A stretch of 64,000 bases of DNA, from positions 31,720 to 95,719 of the forward strand of contig NZ_ASRY01000184.1 in NCBI RefSeq assembly GCF_000520815.1. The letters run 5' to 3'. The translations under genes and the position numbers were made by a program. This document shows, in pieces, positions 43,274 to 52,499 of this stretch. Within the stretch, counting starts at the first letter, position 1, and the number at the start of each line of letters is the position of its first letter. The notes below the pieces were generated by a model. The model saw only the letters and a list, made by a program, of their open reading frames with translations. It ran no database searches and was not told the origin of the DNA. This DNA is from Paenibacillus maysiensis. GTDB lineage: Bacteria > Bacillota > Bacilli > Paenibacillales > Paenibacillaceae.

Positions 43274-44089
43274 GTGACAGAACCGCAGCAGAACAAGGAT
43301 GAAGCAAGTGGACCACTGATGAAAAAATGTACGTATTGTCAGGAGCTGAAGCCGCTAACGGAGTTTCAGCGCAGAACCGGTCGCCGGGCAGGTCCGTATT
43401 CCCGGCGTGGCCCTTGCCGTTCCTGCCGGGGATTAGCGGCGCCGGAACGTGCGTCTGCGTCCGCGTCCGCTCCTTCCGGCAAGGGGACACAGCCCCTCAC
43501 GGCTTCCCTGGCATCGCATGGCGCTGGGGATGAGGCAACCGTGCAAGGCATGGAGCCGTCCGCACAGCCTGATGCGCAGCCTCAGCCGCTCCGCAGGAAG
43601 CCAGTCACGGATAAAGCCCGTGAGCGTCATCGGCAGCGTGTTCGACATTTGCTCAGCAGGCTGAAGCCTGCGGATACCAAGGTTCTGCGGCTCAACCGTA
43701 ACGGCATGATTCGGTTAAGGGGCAAAACCGATCAGGGGAGACGTTGGCATCAGGAGATTGAATTTGATCTGGCGGTTACCCTGGTTAGAGAGCGCATGGC
43801 AGTGGTTGTTAATCCGTATACCATTCGCAGACTCTACAGCAATAAGGAATTCCGTCAATATGTGCTCAAGCGTGATCGCTATACCTGCTTTTTCTGCGGG
43901 GGTTACGGCGATACCATTGATCATTTGCTTCCCCGTGCCAAAGGAGGACACACAACGCCCGTCAATTGTGTATGTGCTTGCAACGAATGCAATCAATTCA
44001 AGGCGGCCCGCGATGTCGATGAATTCATCGAATCCGGTGTGCCGTTGCCAACTCCTGACGATTACGATGCTCCTGAGGACTCCTTTTAA
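43274..44089 (+). CDS. HNH endonuclease-domain protein
   Basis: A 271-residue protein. An N-terminal CxxC pair motif (CTYCQELKPLTEFQRRTGRR...GPCRSC) looks like a small zinc ribbon. A low-complexity Ala/Ser/Pro/Gln linker (about 55-110) follows, then a basic region and a C-terminal HNH domain: DRYTCFFCGGYGDTIDHLLP, RAKGG and NCVCACNECNQFKAARD. GTG 43274 is chosen because GGAGG lies 7 bases upstream. Stand-alone HNH proteins of this type are common in Firmicutes and mostly of unknown role. Confidence 0.8.
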   Translation: MTEPQQNKDEASGPLMKKCTYCQELKPLTEFQRRTGRRAGPYSRRGPCRSCRGLAAPERASASASAPSGKGTQPLTASLASHGAGDEATVQGMEPSAQPDAQPQPLRRKPVTDKARERHRQRVRHLLSRLKPADTKVLRLNRNGMIRLRGKTDQGRRWHQEIEFDLAVTLVRERMAVVVNPYTIRRLYSNKEFRQYVLKRDRYTCFFCGGYGDTIDHLLPRAKGGHTTPVNCVCACNECNQFKAARDVDEFIESGVPLPTPDDYDAPEDSF

Positions 44090-44221
44090 ACGCAGGGCGC
44101 TCCCGCGAATCAGACCGCAAGTGCCCGCGTCGTGGGAGTCCTGCACATCAATGACGAATGTATCAGGATTGGACTTAATGCGTTGGCGTGCCTCGTATAC
44201 ATATTTTGTGGTGATTTTCAT
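43715..44221 (-). CDS. questionable ORF antisense to the HNH gene's end
   Basis: The first 45 codons (44090-44221), outside the HNH gene, look genuinely coding: MKITTKYVYEARQRIKSNPD, TFVIDVQDSHDAGTCGLIRG. The remaining 120 codons run antisense through the HNH domain and are probably not the real protein. The nearest ribosome site (GAGGGAG) is about 20 bases from the ATG, too far. Either the true gene is short and has lost its stop, or this is chance. Confidence 0.3.
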   Translation of the reverse strand: MKITTKYVYEARQRIKSNPDTFVIDVQDSHDAGTCGLIRGSALRLKGVLRSIVIVRSWQRHTGFDEFIDIAGRLELIAFVASTYTIDGRCVSSFGTGKQMINGIAVTPAEKAGIAITLEHILTEFLIAVESANGIRINNHCHALSNQGNRQIKFNLLMPTSPLIGFAP

Positions 44222-44684
44222 GTGATCGCGATATGAAATTCACTCCCTCTATTACCCTTCCATGCTATGAAATGACCCGTTTTTAACGGTAAAATTGGAC
44301 AAAATCTAAGTTTATTCTAATTTTTATCTAAAATAACAAATAAAATTTGCAGAAATTTGTGCAAATTTAAAATTTTTTCGACGTTTGTGTTATAAACAGT
44401 GTAATATAGAGGTATAGGGTTCCGTTTCGGCCTGTTATAATCACGAAGAAGCGCTTCGTGAGATATTCCGCAGCAGTAACAACAACAGAATACCGTCCGA
44501 GCAATATACAATTGGCATCTGCGATGATCAGTCTTGCCCTTTAGGGTATAGGCCGGTTTAAGCTGTGCTTCTTGCATGTTTAAGGGCGCGAATTCATTGA
44601 ACGTTTTTATTGCTAGAGTTTATAGATACAGGTTATGAGAAAGGAATGGACTTCTATTTTCACAGTAAAGGAGGACGTTCACGC
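44222..44684. other. promoter and long leader of yjlC-ndh
   Basis: About 460 bases without a gene. A possible -10 (TAATAT near 44401) follows TTTGTGTTATAAACAG, which has a TGTT-ATA-AACA dyad and could be a redox-regulator site. If transcription starts there the leader is about 280 bases long, with a TCACGAAG...CTTCGTGA hairpin near 44442-44462. No known riboswitch is recognised. Confidence 0.35.
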
Positions 44685-45116
44685 ATGTCTGAAAACCAAC
44701 AAGAGGTGGCCGTAACACAAGAAGCTACCAAAGAGTCTCGGGATGTATTGGACCAATTGATGAAACCGGAGGTTCAGCAATCGCTGACCGTGCTGGTTGA
44801 GAATCTGCCCAAGTTGACTGAGATGGTTACTTTGATGACCGACGCTTATGATGTAGCCCGTAGTTTGGCAACCGACCCTGTATTTATCGGAGATATGAAA
44901 AGCTCCATGGGAGAGTTTGTGAAGCCTGTTACAGAGTCGGCTAAAGGTTTGGCTTCTGCTGCCATTGAAGCAGGAGACCGCGTACAAACTACAGACGGCA
45001 GTGTAGGTCTGTTTGGCTTGCTCAAAATGCTTAAAGATCCAAATGTACAAAGAACGCTGCGTTTCAGCCAGGCTTTCCTGGATATTCTGAATGAGCGCCA
45101 ACGCGAAAGCAAATAA
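44685..45116 (+). CDS. yjlC: YjlC-like DUF1641 protein
   Basis: A 143-residue helical protein of the DUF1641 family (LDQLMKPEVQQSLTVLVENL, GLFGLLKMLKDPNVQRTLRF, QAFLDILN). AAAGGAGG stands 10 bases before ATG 44685. In B. subtilis yjlC is cotranscribed with ndh, as here (27 bases apart). Its function is not established; it probably supports or controls NADH dehydrogenase. Confidence 0.88.
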   Translation: MSENQQEVAVTQEATKESRDVLDQLMKPEVQQSLTVLVENLPKLTEMVTLMTDAYDVARSLATDPVFIGDMKSSMGEFVKPVTESAKGLASAAIEAGDRVQTTDGSVGLFGLLKMLKDPNVQRTLRFSQAFLDILNERQRESK

Positions 45117-45143
45117 TTACCTGATCAAGAACGGAGGATGGAC

Positions 45144-46325
45144 ATGTCGAAGCAAATTTTGATCTTGGGCGGCGGATACGGCGGATTGTTGGCTGCTCTC
45201 ACAGCACGCCAGCACCTGGACGCTAGTCAAGCAACCATTACAGTGGTTAACCGCTTTGCGTCGCACCAAATTATTACGGAGCTGCACCGCTTGGCGGCAG
45301 GTACAATTGCCGAAAAAGCTGTTGCGCTTCCTTTGGAGAAACTGCTGCGTAACAAAGATATTATCCTGAAAGTGGATACTGTTTCCGAAATCAAACCGGA
45401 CGATAAAAAAGTAACCTTGGCCAGTGGCGCTACGTTGAGCTATGACGCTCTCGTTATTTCCCTGGGCAGCGAAACGGCTTACTTCGGTATTCCGGGTCTG
45501 CAAGAACACAGCTTCACCCTGAAATCAGTGGCAGAAGCAAACCGCATTCGCGCACACGTAGAAGCTCGTCTGGATGCTTACAAGCAATCCGGCAACAAAG
45601 CGGACGCTACAATCGTTATCGGTGGTGGCGGTCTGACTGGTGTCGAGCTGGTGGGCGAATATGCTGACAAGCTGCCTGCGGTTTGTCGTGAAAAAGGCAT
45701 TAACTACGAAGATATTAACCTGTATTGCGTAGAAGCTGGACCATCTATTTTGGCAGGCTTCCCTCAAGCACTGGTTGATCGTGCAGTCACAAGCCTTGAA
45801 AAACGTGGCGTTCAAATCGTAGCCGGTGTTCCGATTACAGAAATGAAAGCCGACGAAGTGCTGCTCAAAGACGGACGTTCGATCCAAACGAACACCCTGA
45901 TCTGGACAGGTGGCGTACAAGGCAACGCACTGGTTGGCGCATCCGGTATCGAGGTGAACCGTGGCCGCGCAACCGTGAACGGTGCACTGCAATCGACTTC
46001 CCACGAAGACATCTTCCTCGCTGGTGACAGCGCAGTGGTGTTCCCGAGTGAAGGCGAGCGTCCATACCCTCCAACTGCACAGTTGGCTTGGCAAATGGGC
46101 GAAACGGTGGGCTACAACCTTTTTGCTTACTTTAATGGAGCAAAAATGGAACAATTCACACCTGTATTCTCCGGTACGCTGGGCAGCTTGGGCAGAACAG
46201 ACGCGATCGGTACTGTAGGCGCGAATGGCACCCAACTGAAAGGCGCTGTAGCTACTTTGATGAAAGAAGGCAGTAACATCCGTTACCTGTCCCACATTAA
46301 AGGGCTTTTTGCATTGGCCTATTAA
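45144..46325 (+). CDS. ndh: type II NADH dehydrogenase
   Basis: A 393-residue flavoprotein with an FAD motif at the N-terminus (ILILGGGYGGLLAALTA), an NADH motif (TIVIGGGGLTGVELVGEYAD), and DIFLAGDSAVVFPSEGERPY PPTAQLAWQ-type quinone-site residues. The C-terminus SHIKGLFALAY is amphipathic and membrane-associating. It oxidises NADH with menaquinone without pumping protons. ATG 45144 follows GGAGG by 6 bases. It is the second gene of the yjlC-ndh operon. Confidence 0.95.
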   Translation: MSKQILILGGGYGGLLAALTARQHLDASQATITVVNRFASHQIITELHRLAAGTIAEKAVALPLEKLLRNKDIILKVDTVSEIKPDDKKVTLASGATLSYDALVISLGSETAYFGIPGLQEHSFTLKSVAEANRIRAHVEARLDAYKQSGNKADATIVIGGGGLTGVELVGEYADKLPAVCREKGINYEDINLYCVEAGPSILAGFPQALVDRAVTSLEKRGVQIVAGVPITEMKADEVLLKDGRSIQTNTLIWTGGVQGNALVGASGIEVNRGRATVNGALQSTSHEDIFLAGDSAVVFPSEGERPYPPTAQLAWQMGETVGYNLFAYFNGAKMEQFTPVFSGTLGSLGRTDAIGTVGANGTQLKGAVATLMKEGSNIRYLSHIKGLFALAY

Positions 46326-46351
46326 TATTTTCTTACTTTTATATGCTTTAT

Positions 46352-46381
46352 CGAAGAGAGCGCAGTTCTGCGTTCTCTTTT
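46352..46381 (+). terminator. terminator after ndh
   Basis: GAGAGCGCAG and CTGCGTTCTC pair around TT and are followed by TTTTTATTTT. Confidence 0.75.
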
Positions 46382-46520
46382 TATTTTGTAGTTAAACCCA
46401 TTATAAACCAGTATATGTAAAATGTCATGTTCATTTTTTAGTCACATGTTGTAAATTATGGTTGACGCGATATGTTCGTGGAAGTATGCTAGTTTTGAAA
46501 AATAACTAGGAGGTTTGTGT

Positions 46521-47644
46521 ATGTTTAGGAAAAAAAGTTTTTAGGCATGGGGTTAGCAACCATTCTCATGTGCTCCTCACTTTCGGGAAGTCTCGCCTAT
46601 GCGGAATCGAAATCTAGTACGTACGATGCTTCATTTTTTGAAAATCTCAAACAGCGGGCCATAGTCCATGAGCTTCAAGAACATAAGATCGCCGTTAACC
46701 CGAAAGCATCTATTGCTGATCTACTGAATACAGCGGATAGTACATCACTAAAGAGTAAAAATAATAGTGATCTACAACAAAATCTGGAGAAGCTTAACAA
46801 ATCGGAATACATATATCTTACACTTGATGGAGAAGTATACAGCTCAGAAAAAGGTTATGTAGGCATGGCGGATAAAGTTGAACCAAAAGAGGATAGTGTA
46901 ACGGATGCCACTTATAAAGTAGAGGGTCTCCTGAATGAGACGGTTAATAACCATAATATTTCTGTCGCAAGTAAAAACAATCCTACTCCTTCGCAAGTCA
47001 ATGGTGGCACCTCAGGAGCCTTTTCACGAATTCAATTAAATTTTAATGGGTTTGACGGCGTGAATGGGAGAGTACAAGTTCCTTTTGTTTATAATTTGGG
47101 AGTTGAAGAGCAACCATGGATATATTTCGGTTTTGATTCCCCAAGAGGAAAAGTAATTGAGGGGGGATTTGCTTATCAGACTGGGCGAAAAGTGTGGCAG
47201 GGTTACATCAGGAACAGCAATGGATTTGATTATTCTTTAGGCACTTGGCCAAGTGGACAAACAGTTAGAAATGTTAAATTTTATATTGATAAAAATACCT
47301 ATGATTCTTACCTTTCAATGGAGAATAGTGAAGTTATTGTTATGCAAACTCCTTTTAATTCGTCGGACTTATCTTCTATGTCTCTCAAAAGAGTAATATC
47401 AATCGCAAAAGATAATTTTAATGGTAATAATATATATGGACAATCAGATGGGGCATTTATGGATTTAGTGGTGTCTAAAACAAATTCAGATTATTATTAT
47501 CCATGGGAAAACTATTCAGAGTATTCTTTGTGGGATGGAGCACAATGGCATGGTACCATTGATTGGCCTACTTATTATGTTCAGTACTTCGACAACCAAG
47601 ATAACCGAAGACTAACTGCCACCATTAAGAATCGAAATAGATAG
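46521..47644 (+). CDS. YrpD-like secreted protein with start-proximal frameshift
   Basis: About 373 residues if one base is restored. AGGAGG lies 7 bases before ATG 46521, but that frame reads MFRKKSF and stops. One extra T in the TTTTT run at 46536-46542 would give MFRKKSFLGMGLATILMCSS and LSGSLAYAES, a perfect signal peptide leading into the open frame (which otherwise starts at ATG 46547). The C-terminal 210 residues match the B. subtilis YrpD family (FSRIQLNFNGFDGVNGRVQV, WIYFGFDSPRGKVIEGGFAY). The shift is a mutation, a slippage-prone switch or a sequencing error. Confidence 0.7.
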
Positions 47645-47703
47645 TTATTTCAAGTCCTCTGCGAATGAGTGATTACTATTGCTTACACATACAGGAGAAT
47701 TGT

Positions 47704-48498
47704 ATGAAAACTAAAACTAATTTTTTAATATGTTTTGTAGTTGTTTTACTTTTTTTTGGGCCGAATACAGAGAGTATAGTTGCTCAATCCCAAGGGGCCA
47801 TTCCTATCCAGCTTAAAATAAACGATTTCTACATTCTATATACTCAACCTGAACCACCATTTGTTGATTCTAAAGGAAGGTTGTTAATTCCCCTCAAAGC
47901 TGTTGAGGATTTGATGGGGGGGAAAGTGGCTTACAATCCAGCGGATAGAACGGCAACAATCGGTTTATTGGGACGAAACGTGTCAGCGGCCATTGGATCA
48001 AAGAGCATCCGTATTAACGGTGAGTCTGTAACTATGGATACCGTACCTGTTATGAAAGAGAATGCTATGTTTCTGCCTGTCTCGGTGCTTGTCAAGGATA
48101 CGGGCGCCAAGATGGAATGGGATGCCCAGCGAGGTCTACTGAAGCTGAACCATGAAAGCTTTAACAAAAGTAAAGTGCTTCTTAACTTTTTGGGACAGGA
48201 TCTGGCGGAGGTAACGAATAAGGAAGCCTTTGATCTGCACAGTTATGAATGGAACGGCGCTGGTAAGTTGACGATTCATGCGAACTATGACAAAGGACTT
48301 AAGTTTTCCAAGAAACAAGTGGACATTCATCCTTTGATAATGTACGGGAAAACTTACACTGTGGATCCTTACTCCAGACCGGGAACAGGGGGCACCATTC
48401 AATTTACTGGGGATGAACAACTGACGCTAAAACGTGACTTTGGTAAATCGAGTGAGAAAGTGCAGTATATTATTTCAGTGGGACGGCTTGTTGAATAG
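47704..48498 (+). CDS. secreted stalk-domain protein (copper amine oxidase N-like)
   Basis: A 264-residue protein with a signal peptide (MKTKTNFLICFVVVLLFFGP) and a stalk domain (PFVDSKGRLLIPLKAVEDLM, YNPADRTATIGL, MFLPVSVLVKDTGAKMEWDA) common on Paenibacillus surface proteins. The C-terminal 100 residues are a beta-rich domain of unknown type. AGGAG is 6 bases before ATG 47704. It follows the YrpD-like gene by 59 bases, so the two may be cotranscribed. Confidence 0.8.
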   Translation: MKTKTNFLICFVVVLLFFGPNTESIVAQSQGAIPIQLKINDFYILYTQPEPPFVDSKGRLLIPLKAVEDLMGGKVAYNPADRTATIGLLGRNVSAAIGSKSIRINGESVTMDTVPVMKENAMFLPVSVLVKDTGAKMEWDAQRGLLKLNHESFNKSKVLLNFLGQDLAEVTNKEAFDLHSYEWNGAGKLTIHANYDKGLKFSKKQVDIHPLIMYGKTYTVDPYSRPGTGGTIQFTGDEQLTLKRDFGKSSEKVQYIISVGRLVE

Positions 48499-48540
48499 AG
48501 TGAATGGTGATTTGTGCGGGTCACCTCTGGGAATATAAGC

Positions 48541-48578
48541 AAAAAGAGACCGGATCTTTAAGGATCCGGTCTCTTTTT
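48541..48578. terminator. strong bidirectional terminator
   Basis: AAAAAGAGACCGGATC and GATCCGGTCTCTTTTT form a perfect 16-base stem with a 6-base loop between convergent genes. Confidence 0.85.
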
Positions 48579-48657
48579 GATCGCGCTCGTAAATAACGTA
48601 CAGGGAAATTAGCTAATTATAAAAGATCTTTCCTCGTATGTTGTAAACAAGCAATCC

Positions 48658-49701
48658 TTAGAAGGCAGTGATTTCGCTACTGTTCCCTTTATTGCGGATG
48701 TGCCCCTCAACTCTGTCAACGGACTCTCTATCTTTAAGTTGAAGAATAATGCCATCTGTTAGGTTGTTTCTTTGAGTGTAAGAGAGTTTATTCCAGTCAT
48801 CTGAGTTTACATATACATCCACAATAGCTTTACTGCTGTCGCCTCTCACGTTGAAATCAAAGCCGACGCCGGCGTAGTTGCTGTATCTATCAAACAATGT
48901 ACGTTGTATACTGCTTGCATCCAAAGATGAAGCTACATCCCTCAAAGAAACGTCGCCTCTACTGTTGGTTGTAAAGCTCGCCAGTTTATCTCTATTACTG
49001 GAGTTCTTCACTGTGCCTTCGATATCGGCATCTTTATATTCTTTCAAAATATCTTCAACGATGTCTTCAAGATAGCTCTTTTTTCTGCTGTCGGATAGGT
49101 CAGTCCATCTGGACTTGGTCATTTCGATAGTCACCGAAATATCGCTTTTGTTGCCACTGAGCGAGATATCAGAGTTGGTGTTGTAGTCATCGCTGTGATC
49201 ATCGTTCAGTTCCTTTTGAAGATCCTTTAATGTATCCGTGCTACTTTTGCTGGCTGTATCTTTCAGCGCTTGATTGTCTTTTTGCAGTTGAGCAATGGTA
49301 GCGTCTTTCGTCGTGTTCGCTGCTTTCGCCGTGTTCAGCTCTTGAGTCAGCGCCGTAATCTGGTTGTTCAATGCTGTAACTGTAGATTGATCAATTGGAA
49401 CGCCTTTGTCAGCAATGACTACGCGTTTGTTGGTACCGTCCCAATCTACTTTTTTATCCAAAGCTGTACCTGCCAGACGAAGCGGGAGATACGTCACGCC
49501 ATCCAGCGTAAATGGTTCTGTTTTGGCATCATAAGGAACCTCAGTTCCGTTGTAGATGATTTTGATATTGTTATAAACTGCTTGGATCGGCTTAGTCACT
49601 TGTGCGGCATATGTGGATTGGCTGAAAAGAGCCCCGGATATGGCCAAGGCGGATACGGCAGTGATGATGACGGGTTTTTTCATAGATTTAAATGATTTCA
49701 T
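48658..49701 (-). CDS. secreted stalk-domain protein with coiled coil
   Basis: A 347-residue protein. The signal peptide ends near QSTYAAQ (about 33). A copper-amine-oxidase-N stalk domain follows (PFTLDGVTYLPLRLAGTALD, VDWDGTNKRVVI). Residues 105-165 form a coiled coil (VTALNNQITALTQELNTAKA). The rest is a Ser/Asp-rich domain with two related halves (SRWTDLSDSRKKSYLEDIVE and DDWNKLSYTQRNNLTDGIIL). It is probably displayed on the cell surface; the function is unknown. Confidence 0.8.
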   Translation of the reverse strand: MKSFKSMKKPVIITAVSALAISGALFSQSTYAAQVTKPIQAVYNNIKIIYNGTEVPYDAKTEPFTLDGVTYLPLRLAGTALDKKVDWDGTNKRVVIADKGVPIDQSTVTALNNQITALTQELNTAKAANTTKDATIAQLQKDNQALKDTASKSSTDTLKDLQKELNDDHSDDYNTNSDISLSGNKSDISVTIEMTKSRWTDLSDSRKKSYLEDIVEDILKEYKDADIEGTVKNSSNRDKLASFTTNSRGDVSLRDVASSLDASSIQRTLFDRYSNYAGVGFDFNVRGDSSKAIVDVYVNSDDWNKLSYTQRNNLTDGIILQLKDRESVDRVEGHIRNKGNSSEITAF

Positions 49702-49886
49702 TCGTTGGTCTACCCCTTTATTTAAGAATTATAGCCTGGTTCATAAACTAGAGTAACATTAATGCCTACAAAATCCAACACGTTTGGAGGGATATTAGCA
49801 GATGTGCTTATATTGGTTAGACGCAACAACAACAGTAAAAGTTGCCCTGTTTTCATAAATGTTTTTCGAAAAGCCGTCAAACAAAA

Positions 49887-49917
49887 CAAGCCCGCTGCAC
49901 AAGACAGCGAGGCTTGA
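49887..49917 (-). terminator. hairpin after the CsbD gene
   Basis: AAGCC-C-GCTG and CAGCG-A-GGCTT pair 42 bases beyond the csbD stop; the T run on the minus strand (TTGTTTTGTTTG) is moderate. Confidence 0.5.
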
Positions 49918-49958
49918 TGGGAAAATAGTACGTCAAGGCTCATATCCAAAGCTCGGAA

Positions 49959-50135
49959 TTATTTGCCGTCCTTCAGCTTGCCTGCTGTTTCCTGAAGTTG
50001 GCCTTTGGCCTTATCCAGTTTACCTTCGGCTTGAAGGGACTTGTTATCTGTAGCATTTCCGATCTGATCCTTGATTTCACCTTTGGCTTTATTAACATTA
50101 CCTTTGATTTTATCGCTGATTCCGTTATCCTTCAT
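49959..50135 (-). CDS. CsbD-family stress protein
   Basis: A 58-residue hydrophilic protein of the CsbD family (SDKIKGNVNKAKGEIKDQIG, GKLDKAKGQLQETAGKLKDG). AAGGAGG lies 8 bases before ATG 50135. Homologues are sigma-B or phosphate-starvation induced. Too short for usual ORF cut-offs but well supported. Confidence 0.9.
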   Translation of the reverse strand: MKDNGISDKIKGNVNKAKGEIKDQIGNATDNKSLQAEGKLDKAKGQLQETAGKLKDGK

Positions 50136-50288
50136 GTTGTAGCCTCCTTATGTGATCGAACATTCATTCAGCATGCTGTAGTTAGTCATTACCCGAGCGA
50201 GGGTGATGCGAAACGAAAAGCTGTATGTGGTACAAGGGTATAATGATGGATACAGGCCAAATCAGAACGTGAAATAGGGAGTGGGCGT

Positions 50289-50804
50289 ATGCTTAAAATT
50301 TTGTTATTTATTTTCGTTATTCAAATTATTTACGTGTCTGCGTATACACTGCGTATGATTTTGACGCTGAAAGGACAGAAGTACGTTGCTGCGCTCATAA
50401 GCACTGTAGAAGTTACGATCTATGTGCTGGGCCTGAACATGGTGCTTAAGTATTTGGACCAGGTGGCAAGTCTCGCGGTTTATGCCATCGGCTATGCGCT
50501 TGGTATTCTCATTGGAGCATGGATTGAGGAAAAAATAGCGCTCGGCTACGTAACCGTCAAGGTGATCAGCAATGAGGTCAACGGAGGTATCGCTAATGCG
50601 CTGCGTGACAAAGGGTACGGTGTTACAGCCTGGCTGGGTAGCGGGCGAGATGGAGATCGGCTGGTGATGGAAATTTTGGCTAAGCGGAAAAATCAGAACA
50701 AGCTGTACCAATCCATTCTGGATATTGATCCCAAAGCCTTTGTTATTACAGTGGAGCCCAAGCAGTTTCATGGCGGTTTCTGGACCAAGGCGATCCGCAA
50801 ATAA
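50289..50804 (+). CDS. DUF2179 / UPF0316 membrane protein (YebE-like)
   Basis: A 171-residue protein with three N-terminal hydrophobic helices (LLFIFVIQIIYVSAYTLRMI, VAALISTVEVTIYVLGLNMV) and a cytoplasmic DUF2179 domain (ALRDKGYGVTAWLGSGRDGD, DIDPKAFVITVEPKQFHGG). The domain resembles PII-like ligand modules; the family's role is unknown. The ribosome site is GGGAGTG 9-10 bases before ATG 50289. Confidence 0.88.
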   Translation: MLKILLFIFVIQIIYVSAYTLRMILTLKGQKYVAALISTVEVTIYVLGLNMVLKYLDQVASLAVYAIGYALGILIGAWIEEKIALGYVTVKVISNEVNGGIANALRDKGYGVTAWLGSGRDGDRLVMEILAKRKNQNKLYQSILDIDPKAFVITVEPKQFHGGFWTKAIRK

Positions 50805-50872
50805 ATATTTTGGAAAAATACGCATATTTTTCAGAGGATGGAGCATATTAATACCCGCACAGGAGGGATCTA

Positions 50873-51042
50873 ACAGATAAAGGCTCCGGCTTTATCGAGA
50901 CAGAGGACCAGGTTATTTTTGTCCACTACAGCGCAATCGACGGCGAAGGCTTCAAGACGCTGGACGAAGGCAGCATGTCGAATTTAACGTGGTGGAAAGC
51001 CAGCGTGGGCCGCAGGCAGAACATGTCACCAAGACCAGCTAA
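50873..51042 (+). pseudogene. cold-shock protein remnant
   Basis: The frame reads [32 protein letters not shown] and, after a one-base shift, [20 protein letters not shown] with a stop at 51040-51042. These are the CspA-family RNP motifs and C-terminus. The first 12-15 residues (start, MKGTVKWFN) are absent. The YdjO-like gene, often next to cold-shock genes, follows. Confidence 0.7.
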
Positions 51043-51149
51043 AACGGGTCAGGACGAGCTGGATCAGAGGAGCCTCTTTGTCGCTTCGTTGGACGGAGCT
51101 CCCTTCTAATGTAGGGGATTACCCCATAAAACCGAGGGGGGGAATGTAG

Positions 51150-51362
51150 ATGTACAGACGCCAGGCTCCAGAGATTATCCCAGAGGAAGATACGGCGATT
51201 TGGTCGTGTACCAGCGAGGATTGCAACGGCTGGATGCGAACGGATTTCACCTTTTTGAGCGAGCCGGTTTGTCCGCTCTGCCAAGCCTCTATGGGACAGG
51301 AAACGCGGATGCTCCCGATTCTCAATCGAACGGGCAACTCTTTTGTGGCCCAACGCTCCTGA
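51150..51362 (+). CDS. ydjO: YdjO-like cold-inducible protein
   Basis: A 70-residue protein of the YdjO family with two cysteine pairs that probably bind zinc (WSCTSEDCNGWMR and PVCPLCQASM). Length and order match B. subtilis YdjO. AGGGGGGGAATGTAG lies before ATG 51150. A terminator follows at 51407. Confidence 0.85.
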   Translation: MYRRQAPEIIPEEDTAIWSCTSEDCNGWMRTDFTFLSEPVCPLCQASMGQETRMLPILNRTGNSFVAQRS

Positions 51363-51406
51363 GTAAAGGCGAGTACGTTGACCACGTGTGTAGAATCTAT
51401 AAACGT

Positions 51407-51442
51407 CAAAAGCCGCTCCAGCGACATGCTGAGCGGCTTTTG
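51407..51442. terminator. terminator between ydjO and the LacI gene
   Basis: CAAAAGCCGCTC and GAGCGGCTTTTG pair perfectly around a 12-base loop, serving both convergent genes. Confidence 0.75.
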
Positions 51443-51461
51443 GTTGTGGAGTGGTCTTCGA

Positions 51462-52475
51462 TTATGGCCTCTCCATACGCTGCACGGAATCACGATACAC
51501 AATATGGCCTTGCACGAGGACCCGGCCGAAGCGGCTGCCGGGGTGGCTGATTTTTTTCATCATGGAATCAATAGCTGTGCGTGCCATCTGTTCAATGTCC
51601 ACTCCGACCGTGGTCAGTTGGGGGGCAATAAGGGTGGCATATACATCATTGTCGAAGCCGACTACAGAGCAGTCTTCTGGCACGCGATATCCCAGAGACG
51701 TCAGCTTGTGCACCAGATTGTGCGCGACCTGATCGCAGTTACATACGAAGGCAGTTGGTAGCGGCTGAGGCAGCTCCATTTCTACATAAGTACCTTCGTC
51801 GTCCCGGTCGCTGAGCACCCACTCGTTACGAAGGGGCAACCTATGCTCCAGCAGGGATTTATAGTAGCCGAGAAAACGGTCCTGAATACTGCTGGTGGAG
51901 TAGAGATTACCCACATATGCAATGTCCCGGTGTCCCTGGGCGATCAAATAGTTGGTCAGCTCGTAGGCCCCATAAAAATTATCCGTAACCACCGAGTCGA
52001 TATCGGCATGCTCATCATAAAAATCCAGAAATATTTTGGGCAGATCCATGGATTGAACCAGCTCGATATAAGGCTTGCTCACTTGGCCCAGGAGAATGAA
52101 GCCGTCCACCTTGCGATCGTAATAGATGCGTGGCAGATTAAGCTGTTCTTCGTCCTCCCGATGGAGGATGTGAAGGATACCGTAGTAGCCATACTGCTCC
52201 AGTGCCCGTGAAATATGCTGGTAGATGTGCAGATAGAACGATTGGCCGGGGCCGGTAAAACGCTCGGGGATGACGACACCAATGTTATAGGTGAGACCCT
52301 CCTTCATGGACTTGGCAACGGTATTGAAACGGTAGCCCATTTCGCCCGCGAGCGTCTTGATGCGCTCTTTTAGCTCATCGCTAACCCCATCCTTGTCATT
52401 GAGCGCCTTCGACACGGTCACGCTGCTGACTCCCAGCTTATCCGCAATATCCCGCATCGTTACGTTGCTCTTCAT
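51462..52475 (-). CDS. LacI-family regulator, likely of the mannan locus
   Basis: A 337-residue LacI-type repressor with its HTH at residues 1-25 (VTMRDIADKLGVSSVTVSKA) and effector domain ending CSVVGFDNDVYATLIAPQLT. It lies 200 bases downstream of the epimerase-phosphorylase pair on the same strand. The palindromic GGTTATCGTTAAC sites at 55068 and 55315 look like LacI-type operators and are probably its targets. The ligand is likely a manno-oligosaccharide; this is inference from context. Confidence 0.88.
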   Translation of the reverse strand: MKSNVTMRDIADKLGVSSVTVSKALNDKDGVSDELKERIKTLAGEMGYRFNTVAKSMKEGLTYNIGVVIPERFTGPGQSFYLHIYQHISRALEQYGYYGILHILHREDEEQLNLPRIYYDRKVDGFILLGQVSKPYIELVQSMDLPKIFLDFYDEHADIDSVVTDNFYGAYELTNYLIAQGHRDIAYVGNLYSTSSIQDRFLGYYKSLLEHRLPLRNEWVLSDRDDEGTYVEMELPQPLPTAFVCNCDQVAHNLVHKLTSLGYRVPEDCSVVGFDNDVYATLIAPQLTTVGVDIEQMARTAIDSMMKKISHPGSRFGRVLVQGHIVYRDSVQRMERP

Positions 52476-52499
52476 TTCCTGTTCCGCCTTCCAATTTTA

